Translations under genes and position numbers: made by a program | Shown here: one piece after another, positions 45,536 through 55,191 of the stretch | How the letters are laid out: every line of letters starts with the position of its first letter | Position numbering within the stretch: the first letter of the stretch is position 1 | Assembly (NCBI RefSeq): GCF_008365315.1 | Contig: NZ_CP043506.1 | Coordinates: forward strand, 2,531,001-2,595,000 | Direction of reading: 5' to 3' | From: Acetobacter vaccinii | GTDB lineage: Bacteria; Pseudomonadota; Alphaproteobacteria; Acetobacterales; Acetobacteraceae | Length of the DNA stretch: 64,000 nucleotides | Notes under the pieces: generated by a model | Database searches by the model: none | Told to the model about the DNA's origin: nothing | Seen by the model: only the letters and a program-made list of their open reading frames with translations

Positions 45536-46906
45536 TCAGGGGGAGTGAATCAGCTTATGGTTCAGGAACTCTTCAATCCCGAATTCAGACAACTCACGCC
45601 CGTAGCCTGAATTCTTTACCCCACCGAATGGAAGGTCCGGGGCTGTCCCCGTAACATCGTTAATAAAGACCATGCCTGTTTCAATGCGGGCTGCTACATC
45701 CCGACCGCGGGCAACATTGGTTGTATGGATAGAGCCACCAAGCCCGTAGGGAGAGTCATTGGCCAGATCGACAGCTTCATCCTCATTTTTTACGGAGTAA
45801 ATAATGGCAACCGGGCCAAAAATTTCTTCATAGAAAATAGGGTTGTCTTTGGTTACCCCTGTCAGAACTGCGGCCTGAAGGAAGAAACCATCCCGCGCAA
45901 TCTGCTTACCCCCGGTGACCAATTTAGCACCATTGGCAACAGCACGCTCAACCTGCTCCAACGCCCGTTTCATGGCATCTTCGCTGCTCATCGGGCCATG
46001 CGTCACACCCTGTTCCAACGGGTCACCATATCGGAACTCGGACAGTGCAGAAGCCAGCCTGTCGGTAAATTCATCCGCCAGAGAATGATGAACGATCATG
46101 CGCTTTGCAGCCGTACACACCTGACCATTGTTGCTCATACGGCCCGCAACAGCATGCGGGATAACGGCGTCGAGGTCAGCATCGTCAAGCACGATAAATG
46201 CATCGGAGCCACCAAGCTCCATGGTGCTCTTTTTCAGGGCACGGCCAGCCTGCGAGGCAACGGCGCTACCCGCCCGCTCGCTCCCAGTCAGAGCAACACC
46301 ACGGACTTCAGGCCGGCTGATCAGCTTTTCGGACTGCTCATTCGTCAGGAACAGGTTGGTGTAGGCACCTTCAGGCAGCCCTGCCTCGCGGAACAAAGCT
46401 TCAAACGCAACGGCACACTGCGGCACGCCAGGAGCATGCTTGACCAGCACCACGTTGCCCGACATCAGATTGGGGCCAGCAACACGCGCCAACTGATAGT
46501 ATGGGAAGTTCCATGGTTCCACACAGTAGATCACGCCCAGAGACTGACTAAGCACTGTTGCCCGACCCGACGCCACGGGCAATTCCTTGGGGGCGAGGAA
46601 TGTCTCGGCTTTTTCGGCATAATAGGCAAGAATATCAGCAGAGAGTTCAATCTCGCCCAGAGCTTCTGACAGCACCTTACCCATTTCCACGGAAATCAGG
46701 CGAGCATGCTTTTCCTTATCCCTACGGAGAATCTCCGCAGCCTTGAGGACCAGCTTCCGCCGCTCGGCAATAGAGCGTTTGCTCCAGTCATTTTTCCAGA
46801 ACGTATGGGCTGTTTCCAGCTTGCCAAACATCTCTCCATCCATGTGGAGGTCAAATGTCTTTTCAGTTTTCCCGGTCGCCGGATTGATTGTGCGATACAT
46901 GCTCAT
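45536..46906 (-). CDS. NAD(P)-dependent succinate-semialdehyde dehydrogenase (aldehyde dehydrogenase superfamily)
   Basis: 456 residues, the short GabD/SSADH-type ALDH. INPATGK and EPWNFPYYQLARVAGPNLMSGNVVLVKHA form the cofactor-binding front. GSERAGSAVA, the general-base Glu in TMELGGSDAF and the catalytic Cys in NNGQVCTAAKR follow, with EEIFGPVA and FGGVKNSGYGRELSEFGIEEFLN at the end. Substrate is inferred from family; other small aldehydes are possible. Single gene with its own terminator. Confidence 0.9.
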   Translation of the reverse strand: MSMYRTINPATGKTEKTFDLHMDGEMFGKLETAHTFWKNDWSKRSIAERRKLVLKAAEILRRDKEKHARLISVEMGKVLSEALGEIELSADILAYYAEKAETFLAPKELPVASGRATVLSQSLGVIYCVEPWNFPYYQLARVAGPNLMSGNVVLVKHAPGVPQCAVAFEALFREAGLPEGAYTNLFLTNEQSEKLISRPEVRGVALTGSERAGSAVASQAGRALKKSTMELGGSDAFIVLDDADLDAVIPHAVAGRMSNNGQVCTAAKRMIVHHSLADEFTDRLASALSEFRYGDPLEQGVTHGPMSSEDAMKRALEQVERAVANGAKLVTGGKQIARDGFFLQAAVLTGVTKDNPIFYEEIFGPVAIIYSVKNEDEAVDLANDSPYGLGGSIHTTNVARGRDVAARIETGMVFINDVTGTAPDLPFGGVKNSGYGRELSEFGIEEFLNHKLIHSP

Positions 46907-47391
46907 CGATACCGATCTCCTATGGTGCTCGCCCGGCTTGCAATCCCCCTGAATGGGAGAATGTCTGCCGGATGAAAGCTGCTGTCTGTCACAGCCTAGG
47001 CGATACCCAGAGGCGATGCGACCCCATGTATTCGATGATCACGAAAAAGTGTGAATCCTAAGATCAACATGAAAAACACTCATTCATGAATGTTTTAATA
47101 AATATTTTAAATAATACTAAAGCATTTCTGGTGATTTTCGAAGCCAAAATAAAAAGAAATCACCTTCACCTTCCGCATTTAAATATTGTTTCAAAACTGA
47201 AAAGAGTCTCAATTTAATCGTCAATTACAATATGGGTTCTATAAAATTTTATATCGTCGGAAACTTTAACGCTCTGTAAGGCAACAACCTATCCCACCGC
47301 GCGACAGAAGCACCAGAGCACAAGAGAACCTTGCGCCCTGTTTTTCCACATCGCTACGGATCATCATAACGGAGCAGCGCAGGCAAGGCTG
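46907..47391. other. AT-rich intergenic region with palindrome CATTCATGAATG
   Basis: About 485 bases with no gene. A 12-base perfect palindrome, CATTCATGAATG, lies at 47081-47092 within an AAAACACT...TTTT context, like operators of TetR-type regulators. The stretch 47040-47280 is very AT-rich and carries the presumed promoter of the dehydrogenase. Confidence 0.5.
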
Positions 47392-49197
47392 CTACTCTGC
47401 CAGCAAAGCTTCACGCTTCATTTCCAGCTCCAGCCAACGTTCTTCACATTCAGCCAGTTGTTCCTCTGCTTTTTGCAGCGTCGCAGTCAGTCGCTCAAAC
47501 TCAGCAGGGCTTCGAGCGTATAAATCGGCATCCAGAAGTTTTTCCCGCAGGACCGTTATATCTGCTTCAATTTTCGCCATTTCAGTAGGCAACTTGTCCA
47601 GAGCGTACTGGTCTTTGTAACTCAGCTTGCGGGCCGGGGCTTTAGACGTGGCCTCCTGCTTGCCTTTCCCTGCCGCGACCACAACGAGAGGTGCCTCGTT
47701 CAACGGCACCTGATTGCGCTGGGCCAGCATGTCGGAATACCCACCGGCATATTCGACCCAGTTCCCATCGGCCTCAGTCGCAAGTGTTGAGGTTGCAACC
47801 CGGTCCAGAAAATCACGATCATGGCTGACAAGCAGAACTGTGCCTTCATAGGTGGACAGCATGTCCTGAAGGATATCCAGCGTCTCCAAGTCCAGATCGT
47901 TCGTCGGTTCGTCCAGCACAAGCAGGTTGGATGGTTTAGCCAGTGCACAGGCAAGCATAAGCCGACCACGCTCCCCCCCGGACAAAGCACCTACAGGTGT
48001 ACGAGCCTGCTCAGGCCGGAACAGAAAGTCTTTCATATAACCAATGACATGGCGCTTCTCGGTGCCCACCAGCACCATGTCACCGCCTTCTGTCAAAGTG
48101 TCAGCCAGAGTTTTTTCCGGGTCGAGAGCGCGGCGTTGCTGGTCAAGTGTGACCATGCTCAACGATGGCCCTAATGTCACCGTGCCACTATCTGGCTGGT
48201 CCAGGCCTGTCAGCAGGCGCAGCAAGGTTGTTTTGCCTGCACCATTGGCACCCACAATCCCCAGCCTGTCACCTCGCAGCAAACGCAGGTCAAGGTTATG
48301 GACGATAACGCGCTCACCCCATGCCTTACTGATATTCTCAGCCACTGAAACAAGACGGCTGGACGTGTTGGCCGTCTGAGCATTCATGGTCACGCTGCCT
48401 ACAGCCCGCACAGCTTCCTTGCGGGCTGTGCGCAGGGCCGCCAGTTCCCTTACCCGCCTGACATTACGCTTACGGCGTGCGGTCACGCCATAACGCATCC
48501 AGTCTTCTTCACGCGCGATCTGCCGGTCCAGCTTGTGGGCGTCGCGCTCTTCCTGCTCCAGCACCTCTTCCCGCCAGGCCTCAAAGCGCTCAAAGCCTTC
48601 ATCCAGTCGGCGGGTTACACCCCGATCCAGCCAGACAACAGACCGGGACAATGTGGACAGCAAACGCCGGTCATGGCTGATAATGACAAGAGCCGTCCCC
48701 AGACTCAGCAATTCACGCTCCAACCACTCAATCGTCGGCATATCGAGGTGGTTGGTTGGCTCATCCAGCAGAAGAATATCAGGTGCCGCAGCCAGAGCCC
48801 CGGCTATCGCACAACGGCGTACCTCACCACCGGAGAGATGGCTTGTGTTTTCGTGCCCTTTCAAACCCAACGCTTCCAGCATGGCAGCGGCCCGCCATGC
48901 CATGGCAGGGTCAGCAATCTGTGCGGCAACATAATCAGCCGTTGTGGCATAGGCGCTTAAATCAGGTTCCTGCGGCAGGTAGCATAAGGACGCACCAGGC
49001 TGAAGAAATACGCGGCCTGAATCGGGCTGAATAACCCCCGCAGCAATTTTCAGAAGCGTAGATTTTCCAGACCCATTGCGCCCGACCAGACAGAGGCGCT
49101 CTCCTTTTCCCACAGCAAAATCTGCCCCGGCCAGCAACGGTTTGCCACCCAGCGTGAGAGAAATGTCCTGTACATGCAGAAGGGGAGGGGGAGCCAT
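47392..49197 (-). CDS. ABC-F family ATPase (Uup-like)
   Basis: Soluble twin-ATPase protein of about 601 residues, no membrane segments. Two Walker A motifs (VGRNGSGKSTLL, VGANGAGKTTLL), signatures LSGGEVRRCAIAGAL and LSGGERGRLMLA, and Walker B LLLDEPTNHLD and LVLDEPTNDLD. The linker between the domains and a C-terminal coiled coil (about 520-600, KIEADITVLREKL and ERWLELEMKREALL) are as in Uup. ABC-F proteins act on ribosomes or DNA structures. ATG 49197 has GGGGAGGGGG-like sequence just upstream. Confidence 0.92.
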   Translation of the reverse strand: MAPPPLLHVQDISLTLGGKPLLAGADFAVGKGERLCLVGRNGSGKSTLLKIAAGVIQPDSGRVFLQPGASLCYLPQEPDLSAYATTADYVAAQIADPAMAWRAAAMLEALGLKGHENTSHLSGGEVRRCAIAGALAAAPDILLLDEPTNHLDMPTIEWLERELLSLGTALVIISHDRRLLSTLSRSVVWLDRGVTRRLDEGFERFEAWREEVLEQEERDAHKLDRQIAREEDWMRYGVTARRKRNVRRVRELAALRTARKEAVRAVGSVTMNAQTANTSSRLVSVAENISKAWGERVIVHNLDLRLLRGDRLGIVGANGAGKTTLLRLLTGLDQPDSGTVTLGPSLSMVTLDQQRRALDPEKTLADTLTEGGDMVLVGTEKRHVIGYMKDFLFRPEQARTPVGALSGGERGRLMLACALAKPSNLLVLDEPTNDLDLETLDILQDMLSTYEGTVLLVSHDRDFLDRVATSTLATEADGNWVEYAGGYSDMLAQRNQVPLNEAPLVVVAAGKGKQEATSKAPARKLSYKDQYALDKLPTEMAKIEADITVLREKLLDADLYARSPAEFERLTATLQKAEEQLAECEERWLELEMKREALLAE

Positions 49198-49260
49198 GAA
49201 GATACTGCCTGTTCGTCGCAAGTGGTCAAAGGGAACAGGCTGGGCAACGCCCTGTTGCCG

Positions 49261-50010
49261 TTAGACCTGCGCCATGCCTGCGCTGCTTACGGCCTGATAG
49301 GTAGCCACGGCAAGGGCCATGGGGTCAAACGGCTTCGTAATAACGTAGCTTGGCTCCAAAGTCTGCCCCGTCAAAAGCCGCTCTGGATAGGCTGTGACGT
49401 AAATAACCGGTACATGGAACGACGTGATAATTTCGGCAACAGCCGCCATACCGTCCCCGCCATACCCCAGGTTGATGTCAGCCAGAACCAGGCCCGGCCG
49501 CGTCTGTACCGCCATTTGGATGGCATCTTCCTGCGTATGGGCAACACCCGCAACGCTGTGCCCGCATTGCAGGACAAGCTGCTCAATATCCATGGCAATA
49601 ATCGGTTCATCTTCGATAATCAGAACCGAAGTCTGGACACCTTTACGTATCAGTTCCTGAGCGGCCGTCAGTTCCGCCTGAGCCTGTTTTTCAGAAAGGC
49701 CGACAATCCGACCTGCCGTCTCCAGTCCGACATCTTCCAATGACGTCAGCAACAGCAACTGGCGCTGCCGGGTTGTTACATCACGGACTGGTGATGCGTT
49801 TTGCCCCTCGGCAGGCACATACAAACGGGAGATGACCTTGTACAGCTGTTGCAGGGGCGTAAAACCATCCTCCGACCTTTGAGAGGAAAGATTACGCAAC
49901 CCTTCCGCAACAAGGAGGTCCCCGTCTGGCTGGCTACCTGTCAGCGCACGTGCATAACGTCTGGCATAAGGGAGAGTCCTGATCAGACCGTCACGCAGCG
50001 ATTCTGACAC
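49261..50010 (-). CDS. phyR: PhyR general-stress anti-anti-sigma response regulator
   Basis: 249 residues: an EcfG-like sigma domain (about 1-120) that mimics the sigma factor and sequesters NepR, then a receiver (about 125-245). Acidic pocket Glu133-Asp134, phospho-Asp178 (LVLADINLGYGGDG), Thr206, Lys226. The GTG at 50010 is preceded by AAGGAG. Divergent from the sigma genes at the general stress response locus; activated by phosphorylation from a HWE kinase. Confidence 0.95.
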   Translation of the reverse strand: MSESLRDGLIRTLPYARRYARALTGSQPDGDLLVAEGLRNLSSQRSEDGFTPLQQLYKVISRLYVPAEGQNASPVRDVTTRQRQLLLLTSLEDVGLETAGRIVGLSEKQAQAELTAAQELIRKGVQTSVLIIEDEPIIAMDIEQLVLQCGHSVAGVAHTQEDAIQMAVQTRPGLVLADINLGYGGDGMAAVAEIITSFHVPVIYVTAYPERLLTGQTLEPSYVITKPFDPMALAVATYQAVSSAGMAQV

Positions 50011-50067
50011 GACAAATCTCCTTCATGAAATGGCTATGATAAAAGCATACGATGCCGCAATGATGGC

Positions 50068-50631
50068 ATGGCACGCCGCCGACCGAAAGGGGTATCCACT
50101 CTGACTTCTGCCAAACAGGCCATACTGCAGCCTCAACACAAGCCTTTTCGGGCGGAGTTGCTGGCGGTTGTTCCATCGCTTCGGGTCTTTGCCCGCTGCT
50201 GGACACGGGACTGGGCTCTGGCCGACGATCTGGTGCAGGAGACCGTCCTGCGGGCACTGTCTGCGGCGGACAGTTTCCAGCCCGGCAGCAGTATGCGGGC
50301 CTGGTGCTTCACAATCCTGCGTAATTTTTTTCTGGAGCAAGCCCGTAAAAAGAAACGGGAAAGCGAAGTGTTGCACCACTACAGCGAACAGCAGCCCCGA
50401 CAAGAACAGACAGAGACTGTGACAGATAATCCACACGATCTGGAGAAATTTCTGTGGCGTCTTTCTCCACTCCTGCGAGAGGCCCTGGTACTCATCGGCG
50501 CACAGGAAATGACGTATGCGGAAGCCTCGAAAATCTGCGGCGTGGAGGTCAGCACCATGAAAGTACGTGTTTCCAGAGCCCGCTCAGCCCTCCGCAAGAT
50601 CATGGATGAACAGAACGCCCCAGCTTCCTGA
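50068..50631 (+). CDS. EcfG-type ECF sigma factor (first of two)
   Basis: 187 residues with region 2 (RVFARCWTRDWALADDLVQETVLRAL, AWCFTILRNFFLEQARKKKRE) and region 4 (LSPLLREALVLIGAQEMTYAEASKICGVEVSTMKVRVSRARSAL). Placement between phyR and nepR marks it as the general stress sigma factor EcfG or a paralogue. ATG 50068 is only 57 bases from the phyR start, so their control regions overlap. Confidence 0.85.
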   Translation: MARRRPKGVSTLTSAKQAILQPQHKPFRAELLAVVPSLRVFARCWTRDWALADDLVQETVLRALSAADSFQPGSSMRAWCFTILRNFFLEQARKKKRESEVLHHYSEQQPRQEQTETVTDNPHDLEKFLWRLSPLLREALVLIGAQEMTYAEASKICGVEVSTMKVRVSRARSALRKIMDEQNAPAS

Positions 50632-50704
50632 GCGAACATTTTTTCTATCGCCATGTAACCTTTGAAACGCCCCATCCATTGATACCGCAAAACAGGAATC
50701 ATTT

Positions 50705-51316
50705 ATGGAGATTTCGGACATGGTGGACACATTTCACGACCAGCTGATAGCCATTCTCCCCAAGCTACGGGTGCAGGCCATGGCGCTGACCCGTAACCGG
50801 GCCATGGCGGAAGATTTGGTGCAGGATGCCGTCTGCAATGCCCTGTCCGCCCGCACCAGCTTCATGCCCGGCACCAATTTTGGTGCCTGGATGCACCGCA
50901 TACTGCGAAACCGGTTTATCTCCGACCTGCGCAAAAAACGTGAGACCACAAATATCGACGACACTCCCCAGTCCTTTCTGGCGGTCGGCGCACGCCACGA
51001 TGACAGGCTTGCCCTGATGGAACTGGATGCAGCCCTTGCATGCCTGCCAACCGACCAGCGTGAAGCTCTGCTGTTAGGCGTTCTTGAAGGAATGAGCTAT
51101 CAAGAACTGGCGGAAATTTCTGGCTGTGCCGTTGGTACGGCCAAAAGCCGCGTGTTCCGCGCGCGGAGGCAGCTTGCCCTCTGGCTGACAGGCGAGGACT
51201 ACGTGGAAGACGGAGAGAGTTCTGGCAAAAAATCCCAGAAGACCCCGTCGCGGAGTGGCAGACGCCCCTCCGGCACGAGCAAGACGCCTTCGGGCATTGG
51301 CCCTTTGCTTGGTTAG
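50705..51316 (+). CDS. EcfG-type ECF sigma factor (second of two)
   Basis: 203 residues. Region 2: RVQAMALTRNRAMAEDLVQDAV, the TNFGAWMHRILRNRFISDLRKKRE segment. Region 4: LPTDQREALLLGVLEGMSYQELAEISGCAVGTAKSRVFRARRQL. A Ser/Gly/Pro-rich tail of about 35 residues follows region 4. It resembles the canonical alphaproteobacterial EcfG more closely than its neighbour. nepR follows after 5 bases, so they are co-transcribed. Confidence 0.88.
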   Translation: MEISDMVDTFHDQLIAILPKLRVQAMALTRNRAMAEDLVQDAVCNALSARTSFMPGTNFGAWMHRILRNRFISDLRKKRETTNIDDTPQSFLAVGARHDDRLALMELDAALACLPTDQREALLLGVLEGMSYQELAEISGCAVGTAKSRVFRARRQLALWLTGEDYVEDGESSGKKSQKTPSRSGRRPSGTSKTPSGIGPLLG

Positions 51317-51321
51317 TCGCC

Positions 51322-51603
51322 GTGGCACGTTCGAGTTTAGAAGAGTGGCCGCCTTCGCAGATCGAGCGGCCGAGTATTAAGTCCTCCCTCCTGCCTTGGG
51401 CCGAGGGAGACGAACCGGAGAGCAGGGTGGGAAAAAGCAGGGAAGAATCTCCCCGCCAGAGGCCAACAAAACCACAGCAGCGGCAGGCTTTTGATATCTG
51501 GCTGGAACGAGGATTGCGTCAGATGTTTAATGATGTCGTCAACGAACCCGTGCCCGAAGAGCTTCTTAAACTCATTCAGGATGACAGGGAAAAACAGGGC
51601 TGA
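51322..51603 (+). CDS. nepR: NepR anti-sigma factor
   Basis: 93-residue protein with a disordered N-terminus and the NepR core FDIWLERGLRQMFNDVVNEP followed by VPEELLKLI (about 56-84), the two helices that bind EcfG or, alternatively, PhyR. GTG 51322 is used. Position directly behind the second sigma gene and 6 bases before the kinase gene confirms the role. Confidence 0.9.
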   Translation: MARSSLEEWPPSQIERPSIKSSLLPWAEGDEPESRVGKSREESPRQRPTKPQQRQAFDIWLERGLRQMFNDVVNEPVPEELLKLIQDDREKQG

Positions 51604-51609
51604 ATCTGT

Positions 51610-53394
51610 TTGAACTTTCTCTTATGGCTGCTTGCAGGCACCCGGCATATCGCTCTGGCGCTCCTTGCCATTCTGGGCCGGGTGTTTGCAACCACCAGTG
51701 CCCGCCTGCGGGTTCTTATTGGCCTTTCGGCTATTCCTGTCATGGCCATTGGCTCGGTCCTGGCCTTCAACAACTATCAGGACGTCAGGACAGGTAGCGC
51801 CCAAAGGGCTGCATCCGCCATCATGCGGCTGGACCTGCAGTTCCGCCACGATACAGACAGGCTACGTAGCGCGCTCGAAACTATTGGCAACATGGACCTG
51901 ACTCCAGGGCAGATCGTGCATGCCCTGACATTGGCTGAAACCATCAGCGGCCAGCGCTACTGCTTTATGTCCGTGCTGGATGATGCCGGACATACAGTGG
52001 CATCAGTCTCACCACCTGGACGCTCCTGCGCGGAAGTCGGGCGACTGGCTCCGCCGGGCGCAATCAAGGACACTTTGCTGGAAGCCGTGCAACAAAGCGG
52101 CGGTACTGAAGACAACGGTGCTTTTCTCCGTATTACCGTCCCGGCCTCGTTTTTATCCCTCCCGGAAACACATGGTTACCTGATGGGGATCCTCCAGATC
52201 TCCCGCACCAATTTTTATCTTGGTGGCGCGTCTGGCTGGGAGGCATTTTCCGACGACAGTAACCCGGTCCAAGCATGGCTGGTTATGCATAACGACCAGC
52301 TTTTACCCGTCTGCACCAACTGCGGCTGGCACCCACCCCCCGCCGCTTTGGTCAAAACCCTCAAAGACAAATTGGAAAACAGCGCCTTATCCATTGTGTC
52401 CCTTCCGTCATCCGATGGTGGTTATGCCTTGGGTGCCATTGCCGGCGGGGCTGACATTTTTGTTTCGACCCAGCGCACACAGCTTGAGGCCGAAGCACTG
52501 CGGAACATGATTTTCCAGCTTGCAGCCTTGTTGTTCCTGCTGGTTGCAGGTCTGCTGGCCATGACACTGGCATCCAATATCGTGCTGGTATGGCCTTTAC
52601 GACGCCTGATTCTGTCTGTGCAGAAATGGCAGCTCGAAGGCATTTTTGATGCTCGGATCACCCGCTCCATGCCCAGAGAGCTGCAACAGTTTGGGCAGGC
52701 ATTCACCCGTGCCACCCGCCGTCTTGCCCGACACGAGGCGCGCCTGAACAAAGCTATGGCCCACCAGCGACTGCTGATGAAGGAGATCCACCACCGCGTA
52801 AAAAATAATTTACAGATTGTAGCGTCTCTTCTCAATCTTCAGGCAAGCCAGATCACTCACCCTGAGGTCAAAGCTGAGTTTGCCCTTGCCCGAGATAGAA
52901 TCCGCGCCCTGGCAACTCTGCACCGCACACTGTATGCCGAGGATAGTCTGAACAGTCTGAACATGGCTGTTTTTCTAAAAGACCTGTGTGAACAAACCCT
53001 GCTGATATCCGGTGAGCATGAAAGCGGCCGTATTAGCATTAACGTCCATTCCGACAGCTTCTGGATGGACCCGGATCATGCCGTGCCTCTGGCCCTGATC
53101 GTCACTGAACTCATTACAAACTCAATCAAATATGCCTTCCCCGACCAACGGCGTGGCGTCATTCTTGTTGATCTGCGGCGCACTCAGCAGCAGGTCACCC
53201 TCCAGGTTGGTGATGACGGCATTGGCTGTGCGTTTGACAGCAGCACCGCCGCTCAAGGGATCGGGCTGAAGCTTATCAACGGCTTTGCCCGTCAGCTTAA
53301 AGCTACGGTCACATTCTCTAGCGACGCTGGGGTAAAATTTACGCTCAGTATGCGTCTACCAGAGGAGAAAGAGGCGAGTACCGACAGCCTGTAA
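51610..53394 (+). CDS. HWE/HisKA_2 sensor histidine kinase of the general stress response (PhyK-like)
   Basis: 594 residues. N-terminal membrane helix (about 35-55), a periplasmic sensing domain of about 240 residues with several cysteines (SGQRYCF, GRSCAE, CTNCGW), a second helix (about 305-325), a HAMP-like segment and a HisKA_2 kinase with KEIHHRVKNNLQIVASLLN (His near 394). The ATPase has LIVTELITNSIKYAF, GDDGIG and GIGLKLINGF. TTG 51610 is the predicted start; internal starts are possible. It likely phosphorylates PhyR. Confidence 0.88.
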   Translation: MNFLLWLLAGTRHIALALLAILGRVFATTSARLRVLIGLSAIPVMAIGSVLAFNNYQDVRTGSAQRAASAIMRLDLQFRHDTDRLRSALETIGNMDLTPGQIVHALTLAETISGQRYCFMSVLDDAGHTVASVSPPGRSCAEVGRLAPPGAIKDTLLEAVQQSGGTEDNGAFLRITVPASFLSLPETHGYLMGILQISRTNFYLGGASGWEAFSDDSNPVQAWLVMHNDQLLPVCTNCGWHPPPAALVKTLKDKLENSALSIVSLPSSDGGYALGAIAGGADIFVSTQRTQLEAEALRNMIFQLAALLFLLVAGLLAMTLASNIVLVWPLRRLILSVQKWQLEGIFDARITRSMPRELQQFGQAFTRATRRLARHEARLNKAMAHQRLLMKEIHHRVKNNLQIVASLLNLQASQITHPEVKAEFALARDRIRALATLHRTLYAEDSLNSLNMAVFLKDLCEQTLLISGEHESGRISINVHSDSFWMDPDHAVPLALIVTELITNSIKYAFPDQRRGVILVDLRRTQQQVTLQVGDDGIGCAFDSSTAAQGIGLKLINGFARQLKATVTFSSDAGVKFTLSMRLPEEKEASTDSL

Positions 53395-53475
53395 TGCATG
53401 CCATGCGAACAATGCAGCGGTTCATGTCGGTCTAAGTTGTTTGCGTCATGCGTAGAGCAGTATAAACGCCTGTGT

Positions 53476-55191
53476 ATGAGCAACGACAAAGCAGCAATCC
53501 GCGGCTGGACCCAAACTCAGTCTCGTCTGGGGCGTAAGGCCGCACGATCAGTAATAGCAACCGGCCTGCTGTCCAGCCTGGCCGGTGTTGGGCAGGCGTG
53601 GTGTGTCGCTGTTATTCTGGGGCAAGCCTTGCTTGCCTGGCAGACAGGGCATGGCCACCCTACCATATGGCCATTCCTCCTGTTTGCCATTCTGGCTGCG
53701 TTCCGCGCCATAATAATGGCCAGTGCTGACATTACGGCAGCCAAAGCTGGCATTGCTGCCCGCCGTCGTTTACGGGCGGAAGTGCTGTCCTCCATCTTGG
53801 CAGGTGGCCCAGCCTTGCTCCGCCGGATGCACAGCGGAGCCTTGGCAACAACTGCCGTGGACAGGGTTGAAGCGCTGGATGGTTTTTTCAGCCGATGGAT
53901 TCCTGCCTCGACCCTCTGGATTGCCGCCCCGCTGGTCATCCTTGTGCCAGTTGGCATTGTACAACCCCGCGCAGCCCTGATTCTCGGCTTATGCGGTTTG
54001 TGTGTGCCTGTCGGACAGGCCGTTTTTGGAATTGGGGCCGCCGTTGCCTCACGCAATCAGTTTCTGGCCATGACACGCCTTCAGGCCCGCTTTCTGGATC
54101 GGGTCAAAGGCATTGCAACGATTGTACTGGCAGGACGCGCAGACGACGAAGCCCGCAAGCTGGGAGAGGCCGCGGAAGAACTACGCCAGCGCACCATGAA
54201 AGTCCTGCGGGTTGCCTTCCTGTCGTCCGCCACCATTGATTGCGCCATGGTGGTGGCTCTGATCACGCTGGCCATTCTGGATGGCCGACAGGCCCTAAGC
54301 CTGCAAGCGTCAGGCAACGCTCCCTTGCTGGAAAGCACGATCAGAAATGGACTGTTTGCCCTGCTGGTTGTGCCTGAATTTTTTGCCCCCCTACGGTCCA
54401 TGGCTCTGGCTTATCAAGACCGGGCCCATGCCCAAGGGGCTGCAACGGCGATTTTGGAACTGCCCGACAAACCAGACCTGACTGCGCCCGAAGGTGCCCG
54501 TACCGTCAACGCCAATGGTGTCATGCTGTCGTTCGATTCTGTCAGCTTTACATGGAACCCAGCACGTGGGCCGGTTTTGCACGACATCAGCTTTATAGTG
54601 CCTGCCGGGGAAACCTTGATCCTTGCCGGGGCTTCTGGCTCAGGCAAATCAACCATTATGGAGCTGCTCCTCGGCTTCATTCAGCCCGAGACCGGGCGTG
54701 TCCTGTTTAATGGCGCCCCAGTTGAGAGCATTGTGCCCGATGCCCTGTCACGCATGGTATCCTGGATCGGGCAAAAGCCTGTCCTGTTTGCGGGCAGCCT
54801 GCGCTATAATATTCTGTTCGCAAAACCCGATGCCGATGAAAAAGAGTTGGCCGCAGCCTTACGCGCCGCAGCCGTAGACCAGTTTTTGCCCGACCTGCCT
54901 GATGGCCTGGATACCATGATTGGGGAAGGTGGCTTTGGTCTCTCCGGTGGGCAGGCGCAGCGTATCGCCATAGCCCGTGCGTACCTGAAAAATGCCCCCG
55001 TGCTTTTACTGGACGAACCTACCGCTCACCTAGACCCGGCGACAGAAAAAGCCGTGTTTGAAAGCCTGCAACGCTTGGCTGTAGGGCGCACTGTTGTTCT
55101 GGCAACCCATTCTACTGCGGTGCACATGTTCAAAGGGCGGCGCATCGACTTACAGCACGGACGTATCATGAGCCGGCAGGGAGCAGCGTGA
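53476..55191 (+). CDS. cydD: Thiol reductant ABC exporter subunit CydD
   Basis: Half of the CydDC exporter that sends cysteine/glutathione to the periplasm and is needed for cytochrome bd assembly. About 571 residues: six N-terminal helices, then an ATPase with LAGASGSGKSTIMELL, ISFIVPAGE, the Q-loop WIGQKPVLFAGS, LSGGQAQRIAIARAYL and PVLLLDEPTAHLD. ATG 53476 chosen; an upstream frame from 53398 is open but begins in a non-conserved, Cys-rich stretch. It overlaps cydC (GTGA). No cydAB is in the window. Confidence 0.92.
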   Translation: MSNDKAAIRGWTQTQSRLGRKAARSVIATGLLSSLAGVGQAWCVAVILGQALLAWQTGHGHPTIWPFLLFAILAAFRAIIMASADITAAKAGIAARRRLRAEVLSSILAGGPALLRRMHSGALATTAVDRVEALDGFFSRWIPASTLWIAAPLVILVPVGIVQPRAALILGLCGLCVPVGQAVFGIGAAVASRNQFLAMTRLQARFLDRVKGIATIVLAGRADDEARKLGEAAEELRQRTMKVLRVAFLSSATIDCAMVVALITLAILDGRQALSLQASGNAPLLESTIRNGLFALLVVPEFFAPLRSMALAYQDRAHAQGAATAILELPDKPDLTAPEGARTVNANGVMLSFDSVSFTWNPARGPVLHDISFIVPAGETLILAGASGSGKSTIMELLLGFIQPETGRVLFNGAPVESIVPDALSRMVSWIGQKPVLFAGSLRYNILFAKPDADEKELAAALRAAAVDQFLPDLPDGLDTMIGEGGFGLSGGQAQRIAIARAYLKNAPVLLLDEPTAHLDPATEKAVFESLQRLAVGRTVVLATHSTAVHMFKGRRIDLQHGRIMSRQGAA

